64,000 nucleotides of DNA from CAVQCX01 sp963775335 (GTDB lineage: Bacteria > Pseudomonadota > Gammaproteobacteria > Chromatiales > Chromatiaceae). Made by a program: the position numbers and the translations under genes. The notes under the pieces are model-generated. The model saw only the letters and a program-made list of their open reading frames with translations, did no database searches and had not been told where the DNA came from. The DNA lies in the NCBI GenBank assembly GCA_963775335.1, contig CAVZIJ010000003.1, positions 124,001-188,000 on the forward strand, written 5' to 3'. The first letter of the stretch is position 1; the number at the start of each line of letters is the position of its first letter. Below are positions 42,398 through 52,196 of this stretch, piece by piece.

Positions 42398-43414
42398 ATG
42401 GCGCTGCGCTTGATCGAAATGGTGTTGAAAGAGAAGGACGGCGAAGAAACTCGCGGGCTTCTCAAAGAGCATAAAGTGCTCGAACACCGCCAGATCCGAT
42501 TGGGGGATGGGGAAGTGCTGGTGCGGATTCTGCTGGACGCGGAACAGATCGAGGCGGTGCTGGATGTGCTGGAGAACCGGTACGCCAGAGAGGAAGGCAA
42601 CCGGGTGGTGATTCTGCCTGTCGAAGCGACCTTGCCGCGTGCCACGCCGGAAGCGGAGCCCGAGCCGGCCATCACGCCGGAACAAGCGCCGACCGAGGAA
42701 AAGCCGCCGGAGCGGATAGCTCGTGAGGAGTTGTACGAGGACATCAAGGATGCGGCGCGCTGCTCATGGGTCTATCTGGCCATGGTGGTGTTGTCCACCA
42801 TCGTGGCAGCCATCGGCCTGTATTACAACAGCGTGGCCATCATCATCGGCGCGATGGTGATCGCCCCCTTGCTCGGGCCGAACATGGCGATGGCGCTTGC
42901 CACGACCTTGGGCGACTTGCCGTTGCTGTGGCGTGCGTTCCGAGCCAGCCTGGCCGGAATCGGGACGGTGATGGTGCTGTCGGCGATCCTCGGCGTGCTG
43001 CTGCAGGTGAACCCGGCATCGCCGGAAGTGGCATCGCGCGATGCGGTGGCGTTGGGCGACATCGCGGTGGCTTTGGCGTCGGGCGCGGCGGGTGCGCTGG
43101 CATTCACGACGGGGGTGTCGGCAACGCTGATCGGGGTGATGGTGGCGGTGGCGCTGTTGCCGCCGCTGGTGACCTTCGGCCTGCTGCTGGGCAGTGGGCA
43201 TATGGCGTTGGCCATCGGAGCGTTGTCGCTGTTCGTGATGAACCTGATCTGCGTGAATCTGGCCGGCGTGACGACATTTCTGGTGCAGGGCATTCGTCCG
43301 GCGACCTGGTGGGAGAAGGGTCGTGCCGTGAAAGCCACGCGTATCGCGCTTGTACTTTGGGCGGTGCTGCTGACGGCATTGGTCGGCTTGCTTCTGCTGT
43401 TGCGAAAGACCTGA
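42398..43414 (+). CDS. DUF389/TIGR00341 family membrane protein
   Basis: 338 residues. The soluble N-terminal part (about 1-110) includes LRLIEMVLKEKDGEE and a proline/glutamate-rich linker. It is followed by about six hydrophobic helices of the DUF389 domain with the signatures YYNSVAIIIGAMVIAPLLGP, SRDAVALGDIAVALASG, GVSATLIGVMVAVALLPPLV and LFVMNLICVNLAGV. Family function is unknown; transport is often assumed. Its stop is immediately followed by the ATG of the antiporter, so the two are probably co-transcribed. Confidence 0.9.
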   Translation: MALRLIEMVLKEKDGEETRGLLKEHKVLEHRQIRLGDGEVLVRILLDAEQIEAVLDVLENRYAREEGNRVVILPVEATLPRATPEAEPEPAITPEQAPTEEKPPERIAREELYEDIKDAARCSWVYLAMVVLSTIVAAIGLYYNSVAIIIGAMVIAPLLGPNMAMALATTLGDLPLLWRAFRASLAGIGTVMVLSAILGVLLQVNPASPEVASRDAVALGDIAVALASGAAGALAFTTGVSATLIGVMVAVALLPPLVTFGLLLGSGHMALAIGALSLFVMNLICVNLAGVTTFLVQGIRPATWWEKGRAVKATRIALVLWAVLLTALVGLLLLLRKT

Positions 43415-44704
43415 ATGAACTTCTTTTCCATGGTCAGCACGTTGATCGCGCTCGCGGCCGTTTCGAGCTACGTCAATTACCGTTACATCAAGCTGCCGAC
43501 GACGATCGGCGTCATGCTGGTGGCACTGGTCGCGTCGCTGGCCCTGATTCTTGCCGGTTCCTACGCGAGCGAATTCAGGGAACAAGCGGCGACGCTGGTC
43601 TCGCGCATCGACTTCAACGAGGTGGTGCTGCACGGCATGTTGGCGTTCCTGCTGTTCGCCGGTTCCATCCATGTGAAGCTCGACGAGCTCGGCCGAGAAT
43701 GGCCGGCCATTTCATTGCTCGCCATCGTCGGCACGCTTGCTTCCACCTTCATTGTCGGCGGTGCGACTTGGCTGGTCCTCGGTTGGTTGGATCTGGCAAT
43801 TCCATTCCTGCATGCGCTGTTGTTCGGCGCCCTGATCTCGCCGACCGATCCCATCGCGGTGCTGGGCATCATGAAGTCCGCTGGCGCATCCCGCCAGCTC
43901 GAGGTGCAGATGGCAGGCGAGTCCCTGTTCAATGACGGGCTGAGTGTCGTCGTCTTTCTGGTTCTTCTGCAGCTTTCCGGCCTGGACGGAGCCCAAGGCG
44001 CCGCCACGCCGCTTCCGTTCGATGTCGGCGCGGTGTGCATGCTGCTGCTCAAGGAAGTGGGCGGGGCCCTCGTGCTGGCATTGGCGGCCGGAGCCCTGAC
44101 CTACCAGATGCTCAAGCGGGTCGACAACTACCAGGTCGAAGTCCTGCTCACGCTGGCCCTGGCCATGGGGGTCTACGCCCTGGCGGACGGCCTGCATCTA
44201 TCAGCGCCGATCGCCGCCGTGGTTGCCGGCCTTTTGGTGGGCAACCGGGGCCGGGCATTCGCCATGTCGGAGAAGACGCGCGAACACGTCGACACCTTCT
44301 GGGAGCTGATCGACGAGATCCTCAACGTCGTGCTTTTTCTTCTGATCGGCCTGGAGCTTCTCGTGCTGCCGATCGAGCGTGGATGGCTGGTGGCCGGCGC
44401 CCTCTCCATACCGATCGTGCTCTCGGCGCGCTGGCTCAGCGTCGCGAGCATCATCGGACCACTTGGAGGCGTGACGGCGCAGGCGAAAGGAGCGATTTCG
44501 GTTCTCACCTGGGGCGGTCTGCGCGGAGGCATCTCTGTGGCGATGGCGCTGTCGTTGCCGGCTAGCGACTCGCGCAGCCTGATACTGACGCTCACCTACT
44601 TCGTGGTCGTGTTCTCCATCCTTGTCCAGGGCCTGACGGTGGGCCGGGTCATTCGCATGACCGGCGGCCCGACGGCGGCCCCTCAGTCTTCGCCCGGACC
44701 TTGA
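43415..44704 (+). CDS. NhaP-type Na+(K+)/H+ antiporter (CPA1)
   Basis: 429 residues, about 12 hydrophobic helices. The CPA1 signatures are present: FGALISPTDPIAVLGIMK in the first discontinuous helix and GESLFNDGLSVVVFLVLL, where the N-D pair forms the ion site. LTWGGLRGGISVAMALSL is the conserved arginine region near the end. Exchanges cytoplasmic Na+ or K+ for protons, so pH and salt homeostasis. Directly follows the DUF389 gene with no gap. Confidence 0.93.
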   Translation: MNFFSMVSTLIALAAVSSYVNYRYIKLPTTIGVMLVALVASLALILAGSYASEFREQAATLVSRIDFNEVVLHGMLAFLLFAGSIHVKLDELGREWPAISLLAIVGTLASTFIVGGATWLVLGWLDLAIPFLHALLFGALISPTDPIAVLGIMKSAGASRQLEVQMAGESLFNDGLSVVVFLVLLQLSGLDGAQGAATPLPFDVGAVCMLLLKEVGGALVLALAAGALTYQMLKRVDNYQVEVLLTLALAMGVYALADGLHLSAPIAAVVAGLLVGNRGRAFAMSEKTREHVDTFWELIDEILNVVLFLLIGLELLVLPIERGWLVAGALSIPIVLSARWLSVASIIGPLGGVTAQAKGAISVLTWGGLRGGISVAMALSLPASDSRSLILTLTYFVVVFSILVQGLTVGRVIRMTGGPTAAPQSSPGP

Positions 44705-44800
44705 TGGCAGTGTGGCCGTGAGACCGGCAAGATACTCGGCGAACGGCTGCTCGGGTCAGTGCGTGCGATACCGAACGGAATAGATCGGAATCTGGGCGTA

Positions 44801-45084
44801 ATGTGGTTCTGCTGCCGAGTGGCATTGACGGCTGTATTGCGTTGATTGCGGCCAAAGATGTCCGGCGCACGAGCGCAAACCCGATTGAAACAACACGCAA
44901 ACCGCGGGAATCACAATTGAACAGCGTACTCGCATATGAGTCGGAAATCGGAGCAGGGAAGTTCGCATTGATCGCACACGGCACGGCTGGTGATGTCTCC
45001 AGGGCGAAGGACATCCTGAAGAACACCGAAGCCGACGCAATCGATTACCACGAATCGGTCGATCAGCCGGAAGTCGTGGCCTGA
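44801..45084 (+). pseudogene. Probable fragment of a small stress-protein gene
   Basis: Only the C-terminal 50 residues look family-like: LAYESEIGAGKFALIAHGTA then GDVSRAKDILKNTEA, similar to the GKxLLxxHGTxxEVxRAxxIL ending of general-stress (YflT/17M-type) proteins. The first 40 codons have no resemblance and no good start. Probably the 3' part of a decayed gene. Upstream, GATACCGAACGG (44767-44778) partly resembles the recurrent motif of the 3-16 kb region. Confidence 0.4.
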
Positions 45085-45140
45085 ACTGCACTGCCTGACT
45101 TCCGCTCTCGATATTTGCCGATTCATTCCTCGGTCATCAG

Positions 45141-45425
45141 GTGCTTATCGCGCCACATTGGATCAAGGACGTGAGCTGGTTCGACGCCGCGGTCTCGGTC
45201 AACCCGACATGGCAAGCAGTCAAAAGCGCCCCGCCGGACGACGCCGCGGCGCAACTGGACGGTAAACGAGAAACGGACATCTACGAACATTTTGGGCGAC
45301 ACGGCTATTGGGCGGACGAGGTGAAACGTGAAGCGGAAATGTCAGGTCATCAGGTCTGCGTCAGAGCTGGACGCGGGGAAAGCGCTTTTCGCCTTTCGTT
45401 GCCGCACAGTACTTTCGTGTCGTGA
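45141..45425 (+). pseudogene. PRC-barrel domain protein, C-terminal remnant
   Basis: Reads VLIAPHWIKDVSWFDAAVSV, VKSAPPDDAAAQ and DIYEHFGRHGYW. This is the end of the PRC-barrel stress proteins (V-L-I-A-P-x-W-I ... NAPxYDP ... YYGRPGYW). The barrel itself is missing and no ribosome site precedes it. Followed by non-homologous sequence to the stop. Confidence 0.6.
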
Positions 45426-45495
45426 CGGGTAGGTTCGAGGAATCTTTCGACGGTCAGGGTGGTCCTAACCTAGAGTGAAAGCGAAGGAGTCGCGA

Positions 45496-45858
45496 ATGCC
45501 CATACAACTCCTTGAGGGAAGCGACAGCAAGGTGCTCGCTATTCGCGTCAGCGGAAAGCCGGTAAAGGACGATTACGCAGACTTTGCTTCTGCATTCGAG
45601 CGACCCGTCCGGCGACACGGAAGGTTGCGGGTGCCGTTCGACATGTCCGGCTTCCACGGCTGGGATGCCGGCGCGGCGTGGGAAGACACCAAGTTCGCCA
45701 TCAATCACTTCGCCGACATCGAGAGAATCGCAATGGTCGGGGAAAAGCGGTGGCAACACGGGCTGGCGACGTGCTGCATGCCGTTCACAGAAGAGACGGT
45801 ACGATATTTCGATCACGCCGACGCCGCTAAAGCGTGGGAGTGGCTGTGCGAAGCATAG
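45496..45858 (+). CDS. STAS/SpoIIAA-like domain protein
   Basis: 120 residues from the ATG preceded by GAAGGAGTCGCGA. The fold is that of the STAS/SpoIIAA-like family: VLAIRVSGKPVKDDYADF, a beta strand RLRVPFDMSGFHGWDAGAAW, then DTKFAINHFADIERIAMVGE and a C-terminal VRYFDHADAAKAWEWL. Cytoplasmic, possibly lipid-binding like other members; role unknown. Same strand as the following P-type ATPase, 117 bp apart. Confidence 0.82.
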   Translation: MPIQLLEGSDSKVLAIRVSGKPVKDDYADFASAFERPVRRHGRLRVPFDMSGFHGWDAGAAWEDTKFAINHFADIERIAMVGEKRWQHGLATCCMPFTEETVRYFDHADAAKAWEWLCEA

Positions 45859-45975
45859 CGGATTCTGCTGCGACACAACGAATTCATGCCGCGATGGTAG
45901 AGACATGAGCATGACAACAAATATCCTGCAACTCATGGGATTTGCGGCATAGCGAAGGGCAGGAGAATAGCCATT

Positions 45976-48939
45976 ATGAAACGCGATACTGACCCGCCCA
46001 AAGCCGCCGAATCGAAGCCGGATGCGAATCCGAGCTCGGCGCCCGGATCAAAGCCCGACGCGAAGGACGATCTGAAGTCCTTGCCCCTGGCGGAAGTAGA
46101 AAGAAAATTGGGATCGTCGCCGAAAGGCCTCACCCAAGCCGAGGCGGCAAAACGGCTGACCCAATATGGGTCGAACGAGATAGAAGAGAAGAAGAACAAT
46201 CTTTTCCTGAAGTTCCTCAGCTATTTCTGGGGTCCGATCCCATGGATGATCGAAGCGGCCGTGATCCTTTCGGCGGTGGCCCGGCACTGGCCGGACTTCG
46301 CCATCATCCTGGTTCTGCTTCTGGCCAACGCCGTGGTCGGATTCTGGGAGGAACACGCAGCCGGCAATGCCATAGATGCCCTCAAGGCCAAGCTGGCGGT
46401 CAAGGCCCGGGTGATCCGTGACGGGAAGTGGATCAACCCGCCGGCGCGCGAGCTCGTGTTGGGCAACGTCATCCGATTGCGTTTGGGCGACATTGTGCCG
46501 GCGGATGCGCGCTTGCTCGACGGCGATCCCATGTCGATCGACCAGTCCGCGCTGACCGGAGAGTCCTTGCCCGCCTCGCGGGGACCGGGCGACGCGGTGT
46601 TTTCCGGTTCTATCATCCGCCGCGGTGAGAGCAGCGCACTGGTGTACGCCACCGGTACGAACACGTACTTTGGAAAGACCGCAGAACTGGTGCAGGACGC
46701 GCACACCGTCAGCCATTTTCAAAAGGCGGTGTTGAAAATCGGCAACTACCTGATCATGCTCGCGGTGGTGCTGGTGGCTACGATTGTTGCCGTCGCCATT
46801 TACCGCGGCGATCCGATCCTCACCACCTTGCAGTTCGCCTTGGTGCTGACCGTTGCCGCGATTCCCGTGGCGATGCCCACGGTATTGTCGGTCACGATGG
46901 CGGTCGGCGCGCGTCTGCTCGCCAAGAAGCAAGCGATCGTCAGCCGCTTGGTTGCCATCGAGGAACTGGCCGGCGTGGACATATTGTGCGCAGACAAGAC
47001 CGGCACTCTGACCCAGAACAAACTCACGTTGGGCGACCCGTTCAGCGTGAACGGTGTCGCCGCCGAGCAGGTCATCCTCAACGCCGCGCTGGCGTCGCGC
47101 GCGGACGATAAGGACACCATCGACCTGGCCGTGCTGGGCGGCCTGAAAGATGACAAGGCCCTGAAGGCCTACCAGGTGGTGCATTTCCAGCCGTTCGACC
47201 CCGTGCACAAGCGCACCGAAGCGACCGTCAAGGGCGCGGACGGAAAGCAATTCAAGGTGACCAAGGGCGCGCCGCAGGTGATTCTGGCGCTGGCGGCCAA
47301 TGCCGGTGAAGTCAAGTCCGCCGTCGACAAGGCGGTCAACGACTTTGCGGCGAGCGGCTTTCGGTCACTCGGCGTCGCCCGGGCAGATGAGGAAGGCAAG
47401 TGGATGCTTGTCGGCGTGTTGCCCTTGTTCGATCCACCGCGGGAAGATGCCAAGGCAACCATCGCGACCGCGTTGGCAATGGGCGTGAAGGTCAAGATGG
47501 TGACGGGGGACGCACTGGCCATCGCCAAGGAAACCGCCAAGAAGCTGGACATGGGCGCAAATATCCTCGATGCCTCCAGCCTGGGCGACTCGAAAAAGAA
47601 AGAGACCGCAGAGGTGGCCGAGTCCATCGAAAAGGCCGACGGCTTCGCCCAGGTGTTTCCCGAACACAAGTTCCATATTGTGGATGTCCTGCAAAAACGC
47701 GGGCACATCGTCGGCATGACCGGCGACGGGGTGAACGACGCCCCGGCGTTGAAGAAGGCTGACTGCGGCATCGCCGTGTCGGACGCGACCGATGCCGCGC
47801 GCGCGGCGTCGGCGATCGTACTGATGACGCCGGGGCTGTCGGTGATCATCGACGCGATCAAGGAAAGCCGGAAGATTTTCCAGCGAATGAACAGCTACGC
47901 GATCTACCGCATCGCCGAGACGCTGCGCGTGCTGTTGTTCATGACGGTCTCGATCCTGATCTTCAACTTCTATCCGGTGACGGCGGTGATGATCGTGATG
48001 CTCGCCTTGCTCAACGACGGCGCCATCCTGTCCATCGCCTATGACAACGTGCATTACAAGAACCAGCCGGAGGCCTGGAACATGCGCATGGTGCTGGGGA
48101 TTGCCACGGTGCTGGGCCTAGTCGGCCCCATCGCCGCGTTTGGCCTGTTTTTCCTTGGCGATCGAGTCTATCACCTAAACCATGCGCATCTCCAGACAAT
48201 GATGTATCTGATGCTGTCGGTAGCGGGGCATCTGACGATTTTCCAGACGCGGACGCGCGGCCCGTTCTGGTCGATACGCCCCGCGCGGATTTTATGGATG
48301 GCGGTACTCGGCACCCAGATCGTGGCGACTTTGATCGCGGTTTATGGACTGTTCATGACACCTCTGGGTTGGAAATGGGCCGGCTTCGTATGGGCTTATG
48401 CACTGCTGTGGTTCTTCGTGACCGACCCCGTAAAACTGCTCGCTTACCGGGTATTTGATCCAGTCAACGATGGAACCGAGCCTGGTTCTAAAGTCGAGGA
48501 CAGGCCCGAAGCAAAGGAGAAGAGTAAGTTTGACGCCAAAGCCGACGGCAAACGCGAAGGTGACCCAGAATCCAAAACGGAGGGGAAGCCTGACGGCAAG
48601 GACCAATCGACACCTGTGGCAAAACCCGAAGGGAAAGCGGCTGACACCAAGCCGGAAGGAAAGGTCGAGCAGAAGCCGGATGCCGAAGCTGAACCGAAAT
48701 CTGCGGCCGAGCCAAAACCTGAAGCCAAGAGCGAAAGAACTTGCGATCTAACACTGCAGGTCGCCGCACGGGCGTATGAGCTCTATGAGGACCAGGGCCG
48801 ACGGGATGGTCAATCAGCTCAGGATTGGGAGAAGGCCGAGCGGGAGATTGGGAAAGCTGATGTCAAGGCTGAACCTGAAGTTCAGGCGGCGGCTAAGCCC
48901 GAGGGCAAAAAGCGAGGCCAAGACCGAAACGAAAGCTGA
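45976..48939 (+). CDS. Plasma-membrane type H+-pumping P-type ATPase (P3A) with long charged tail
   Basis: 987 residues. The ATPase core (about 35-830) has the N-terminal actuator with ALTGESLPA, the phosphorylation site CADKTGTLTQNKLTLGDPF, nucleotide domain and MTGDGVNDAPALKKADCGIA hinge, plus ten membrane helices. This class pumps protons outward and maintains pH or membrane potential. The N-terminus is rich in Pro, Lys and Asp. The C-terminus adds ~155 residues rich in Lys, Glu, Pro and Ala (KxEGKPDGK repeats), within which sits a DUF2934-like segment (AARAYELYEDQGRRDGQSAQ then DWEKAE). The tail appears to have lost its end to a frameshift at about 48900 (see 48940-49166). Fits P3A by the absence of metal-binding motifs. 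Confidence 0.92.
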   Translation: MKRDTDPPKAAESKPDANPSSAPGSKPDAKDDLKSLPLAEVERKLGSSPKGLTQAEAAKRLTQYGSNEIEEKKNNLFLKFLSYFWGPIPWMIEAAVILSAVARHWPDFAIILVLLLANAVVGFWEEHAAGNAIDALKAKLAVKARVIRDGKWINPPARELVLGNVIRLRLGDIVPADARLLDGDPMSIDQSALTGESLPASRGPGDAVFSGSIIRRGESSALVYATGTNTYFGKTAELVQDAHTVSHFQKAVLKIGNYLIMLAVVLVATIVAVAIYRGDPILTTLQFALVLTVAAIPVAMPTVLSVTMAVGARLLAKKQAIVSRLVAIEELAGVDILCADKTGTLTQNKLTLGDPFSVNGVAAEQVILNAALASRADDKDTIDLAVLGGLKDDKALKAYQVVHFQPFDPVHKRTEATVKGADGKQFKVTKGAPQVILALAANAGEVKSAVDKAVNDFAASGFRSLGVARADEEGKWMLVGVLPLFDPPREDAKATIATALAMGVKVKMVTGDALAIAKETAKKLDMGANILDASSLGDSKKKETAEVAESIEKADGFAQVFPEHKFHIVDVLQKRGHIVGMTGDGVNDAPALKKADCGIAVSDATDAARAASAIVLMTPGLSVIIDAIKESRKIFQRMNSYAIYRIAETLRVLLFMTVSILIFNFYPVTAVMIVMLALLNDGAILSIAYDNVHYKNQPEAWNMRMVLGIATVLGLVGPIAAFGLFFLGDRVYHLNHAHLQTMMYLMLSVAGHLTIFQTRTRGPFWSIRPARILWMAVLGTQIVATLIAVYGLFMTPLGWKWAGFVWAYALLWFFVTDPVKLLAYRVFDPVNDGTEPGSKVEDRPEAKEKSKFDAKADGKREGDPESKTEGKPDGKDQSTPVAKPEGKAADTKPEGKVEQKPDAEAEPKSAAEPKPEAKSERTCDLTLQVAARAYELYEDQGRRDGQSAQDWEKAEREIGKADVKAEPEVQAAAKPEGKKRGQDRNES

Positions 48940-49166
48940 ATTGCAGCCCGACACCAAAGCTACCGAGGTTAAACCTGAAACCAAGGTCAAGACACCGTCC
49001 GGTGTGACGCCGCAGCTCGTCGAGCGAGTGCATGAGCTTTACGAGGAGCTGGCGCCAGGAACGTCCGATCTGTTGAGGAACTGGAGCAGGCGGACCGGGA
49101 GAATCGAAAGAATAAACCGGCTGGACGCCAGAAAAAGGCAGCGCGGGGCGGCGCAGCGGAGTGACC
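48940..49166 (+). pseudogene. Out-of-frame continuation of the H+-ATPase tail
   Basis: Beyond the present stop the same kind of sequence goes on in another frame: AKSEAKTETKAELQPDTKAT, EVKPETKVKTPSGVTPQLVE and RVHELYEEL. After a second shift, [20 protein letters not shown] then [11 protein letters not shown] ends in a stop, 18 bp before PPK2. The VxELYxEL...VEELEQAxREN block resembles a second DUF2934 motif. The original ATPase was probably ~75 residues longer. Two single-base changes separate the parts. Confidence 0.6.
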
Positions 49167-49184
49167 GGGAGGATGGAGGTGAAG

Positions 49185-50060
49185 ATGAAAATCAAATCGA
49201 AGGACTTCCGTGTACAGGAGGGCGAACAGGTCAACCTAGAGAAGCGGCCGACGCGGGTGAAACCAGCGTACAAGTCGAAAAAGGACTACAAAAAATACCT
49301 CGACGAACACGTGGGGGAGCTCGGTGAGCTGCAACGCATTCACTACGCATCGAATCGCTATGCGGTATTGCTGATTTTCCAAGCCATGGACGCGGCCGGG
49401 AAGGATGGTGCCATCCGGCACGTCATGTCTGGCGTCAATCCTCAAGGTTGCCAGGTCTTCAGCTTTAAACATCCGAGTGCCATGGAACTGGAGCACGATT
49501 TTCTGTGGCGCACCACTCGTGATCTACCGGAACGCGGCCGGATCGGGATATTTAATCGATCCTATTATGAGGAGGTGTTGATTGTTCGCGTGCACCCCGA
49601 GATTCTTCGCGCTCAGGGGCTTCCGGAAGAGGTCCTTTGTGAGGAAACTATCTGGCAGGATAGATATCGTTCGATCGTGGACTTGGAGAACCATCTCTAC
49701 CGAAACGGTACCCGGATCATCAAGTTTTTTCTGCACCTTTCAGAGGACGAGCAGCGCAAGCGCTTTCTCGATCGCATCGACGAGCCAGAGAAAAACTGGA
49801 AATTCAGTCTTGCCGACATTGCGGAGCGGGGATTCTGGAAACAATACATGGACGCTTATGAGGCATGCCTGAGCGCAACGAGTACGCAAATTGCGCCCTG
49901 GTACGTGGTGCCAGCCGACGATAAGAAGAACGCTCGTTTGATTGTTTCAACGATTATTCTCGATACCTTCAAAGCGCTCGAAATGCGCTATCCGAAAACT
50001 GACGCAAAACGTCGACAGGAATTGCAGTCGTTACGAAAACGGCTCGTGAAGGAGGAGTGA
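49185..50060 (+). CDS. ppk2: Polyphosphate kinase 2 family protein
   Basis: 291 residues from the ATG with GGAGGTGAAG upstream. Walker A region [19 protein letters not shown], the lid-type [33 protein letters not shown] and [19 protein letters not shown] identify PPK2. The enzyme moves phosphate between polyphosphate and nucleoside diphosphates (or AMP), coupling polyphosphate stores to the energy charge. It precedes phosphoglucomutase by seven bases, so the two are probably co-expressed. A 45-codon remnant of a second copy is at 41018-41155. Confidence 0.94.
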   Translation: MKIKSKDFRVQEGEQVNLEKRPTRVKPAYKSKKDYKKYLDEHVGELGELQRIHYASNRYAVLLIFQAMDAAGKDGAIRHVMSGVNPQGCQVFSFKHPSAMELEHDFLWRTTRDLPERGRIGIFNRSYYEEVLIVRVHPEILRAQGLPEEVLCEETIWQDRYRSIVDLENHLYRNGTRIIKFFLHLSEDEQRKRFLDRIDEPEKNWKFSLADIAERGFWKQYMDAYEACLSATSTQIAPWYVVPADDKKNARLIVSTIILDTFKALEMRYPKTDAKRRQELQSLRKRLVKEE

Positions 50061-50067
50061 CGCGGAA

Positions 50068-51762
50068 ATGAAGATAAGCGAATTGGCGGGGAAACTCGCG
50101 CCGTCGACAATGCTTGTCGATGTGCCCAGCCTGATTACGGCCTACTACAGTAACGTGCCAGACACATCGGTGCCCGGGCAAAGGGTCTCGTTTGGCACAT
50201 CGGGGCACCGCGGATCTGCGTTCGAAAACAGCTTTAGCGAATGGCATGTCCTCGCCATCAGTCAGGCGATCTGCGAGTACCGTAAACAGCAAGGGATCAC
50301 CGGCCCGCTGTTTCTGGGAATCGACACGCATGCGCTTTCTGGTCCGGCGTATGTCAGTGCGATTGAGGTGTTGGCGGCCAACGATGTAGAAGTCATGCTT
50401 GCGGAGAAGGACGAATACACGCCTACGCCAGTCATCTCTCACGCGATCCTGACCTATAATCGCAGTCGCGACGAAGGGCTGGCAGACGGGATCGTTATCA
50501 CGCCATCGCACAACCCGCCGGACAGCGGCGGCTTCAAGTACAACCCGCCGAATGGCGGGGCGGCGGGCACCGACATCACCGGCTGGATAGAAGCACGAGC
50601 CAATGCCCTGCTGGAGAGCAATCTCGATGGCGTGAAGAGAATTCCTTTCGAGCGAGCACTGCGTGCCGCGACCACGCATCGGCATGACTTTCTCAATGCC
50701 TACATCAGCGATCTTGGCAATGTACTTAACATGGATGCGATACGCAGTTCGGGCATTCGCATGGGTGTGGACCCGCTCGGTGGCGCCGGGGTGCACTACT
50801 GGGGTCCGATTGCGGAACGCTACGGCTTGAATCTTACGGTCGTCAACGAAGCGGTCGATCCGACTTTCCGGTTCATGACAGTCGACTGGGATGGGCGGAT
50901 TCGCATGGATCCATCCTCGCCCTACGCAATGCAGCGTCTGATCGATATCAAAGACCGCTTCGACATCTCCTTCGCCTGTGACACCGATCATGACCGGCAC
51001 GGGATCGTCACTAAGAATGCGGGCTTACTGCCGCCTAACCACTATCTTTCGGTCGCCATTTACTACCTCTTTCGGAACCGCCCCGAGTGGAGCAAGACTG
51101 CGAAGGTCGGCAAAACGGTTGTCAGCAGCCAGATAATTGATCGCGTCACGGCAAAGCTTGGCCGAAAGCTCTACGAGGTACCGGTCGGTTTCAAATGGTT
51201 CGTTGATGGCCTGCTCGACGGCTCGCTCGGTTTTGGCGGAGAAGAGAGTGCGGGAGCTTCTTTCGTTCGTCTGGATGGCAGCGTCTGGGCGACGGACAAG
51301 GACGGGATAATCTCGGCTTTACTATCGGCAGAGATTACCGCGCGCATGGGCCGCGATCCCGGTGAAATCTATTGTGAGACGGCGCATGAGCTTGGCGACC
51401 CTGTCTACGAACGTGTCGATGCGCCGGCTACTCCAGTGCAAAAGGAAATGCTGGAGAGGCTCTCGCCGGAGCAGGTCCGCTCCACAGACCTGGCTGGCGA
51501 ACAAATCCAGAGCATTCTCATCCGAGCACCTGGCAACGGCGCACCTATCGGCGGTTTGAAAGTAGTGGCGGAGAGCGGCTGGTTTGCGGCGCGTCCGTCC
51601 GGCACCGAAGACATCTACAAGATCTATGCGGAGAGCTTTCGTGGAGCGGATCATTTGCGCCGCATCCTGGCGGAAGCACAGACCATTGTCGATGCAGCGC
51701 TGGCAGCGCACCCGCCGCAGGCAGGGATTGCGTCCGAAACAAGTTCGAAGGAGAGGCTATGA
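50068..51762 (+). CDS. pgm: Phosphoglucomutase (alpha-D-glucose-specific)
   Basis: 564 residues, full length. The active-site serine loop VITPSHNPPDSGGFKYNPPN, metal loop CDTDHDRHGIV, sugar-binding loop GFGGEESAGASF and phosphate-binding loop RPSGTEDIYKIYAESF are all present. Interconverts glucose-1-phosphate and glucose-6-phosphate, joining glycogen breakdown (GlgP and GlgX at 22-28 kb) to central metabolism. AAGGAGGAGTGACGCGGAA upstream provides the ribosome site. Next to PPK2. Confidence 0.97.
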   Translation: MKISELAGKLAPSTMLVDVPSLITAYYSNVPDTSVPGQRVSFGTSGHRGSAFENSFSEWHVLAISQAICEYRKQQGITGPLFLGIDTHALSGPAYVSAIEVLAANDVEVMLAEKDEYTPTPVISHAILTYNRSRDEGLADGIVITPSHNPPDSGGFKYNPPNGGAAGTDITGWIEARANALLESNLDGVKRIPFERALRAATTHRHDFLNAYISDLGNVLNMDAIRSSGIRMGVDPLGGAGVHYWGPIAERYGLNLTVVNEAVDPTFRFMTVDWDGRIRMDPSSPYAMQRLIDIKDRFDISFACDTDHDRHGIVTKNAGLLPPNHYLSVAIYYLFRNRPEWSKTAKVGKTVVSSQIIDRVTAKLGRKLYEVPVGFKWFVDGLLDGSLGFGGEESAGASFVRLDGSVWATDKDGIISALLSAEITARMGRDPGEIYCETAHELGDPVYERVDAPATPVQKEMLERLSPEQVRSTDLAGEQIQSILIRAPGNGAPIGGLKVVAESGWFAARPSGTEDIYKIYAESFRGADHLRRILAEAQTIVDAALAAHPPQAGIASETSSKERL

Positions 51763-51800
51763 GCGATCGAGCACGAATCGGCTAGCCGAAGCAGCGTCTC

Positions 51801-52181
51801 TTGTCCATGGACGTCGAGGGAGTCGATTCCCTGGCCGAGCTTGCCTTGGATATACGTTGGTCGGGGAATCGTGCCAGCGACCACGTATGGCGGCGGCCCG
51901 AGTTGGTGCTGTGGAGGCTTATGCGGAACCCCTGGACGATCCTGCGGACCGTCTCGCGGAAGAGGTTCCAGGGCGTCCTGGCCGATTCCGTGTTCCGTAA
52001 GGGCATCGACGACCTGATACAGAGCAGGCGGGATGCCGGGCGTGCACCGGCATGGTTTCAGCAAACCTACCCGCAATCTCCGCTGACCGGCGTTGCGTAC
52101 CTCAGCATGGAATTCATGTTGAGCGAGGCATTGCCCATCTACCCGGGCGGGCTCGGCAACGTTGCCGGCGATCAACCGTAA
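51801..52181 (+). pseudogene. Glycogen phosphorylase N-terminal remnant
   Basis: About 125 codons nearly matching the first part of GlgP at 22306-24849: GVDSLAELALDIRWSGN, RNPWTILRTVSRKRFQGVLA, FRKGIDDLIQSRRDAGRAPA and YLSMEFMLSEALPIYPGGLG. It stops at NVAGDQP*, 15 bases before the copper ATPase. The catalytic part is absent. DNA identity to the intact gene is roughly 85-90 percent by eye, so it is a duplicate that has lost its 3' end. Confidence 0.85.
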
Positions 52182-52196
52182 GGCAGGAGACCTTCT

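Noticed and set aside
42764..43935. Frames of 300 or more codons on both strands around the DUF389 and NhaP genes
   Set aside because: Out-of-frame shadows of two clearly recognisable membrane proteins.
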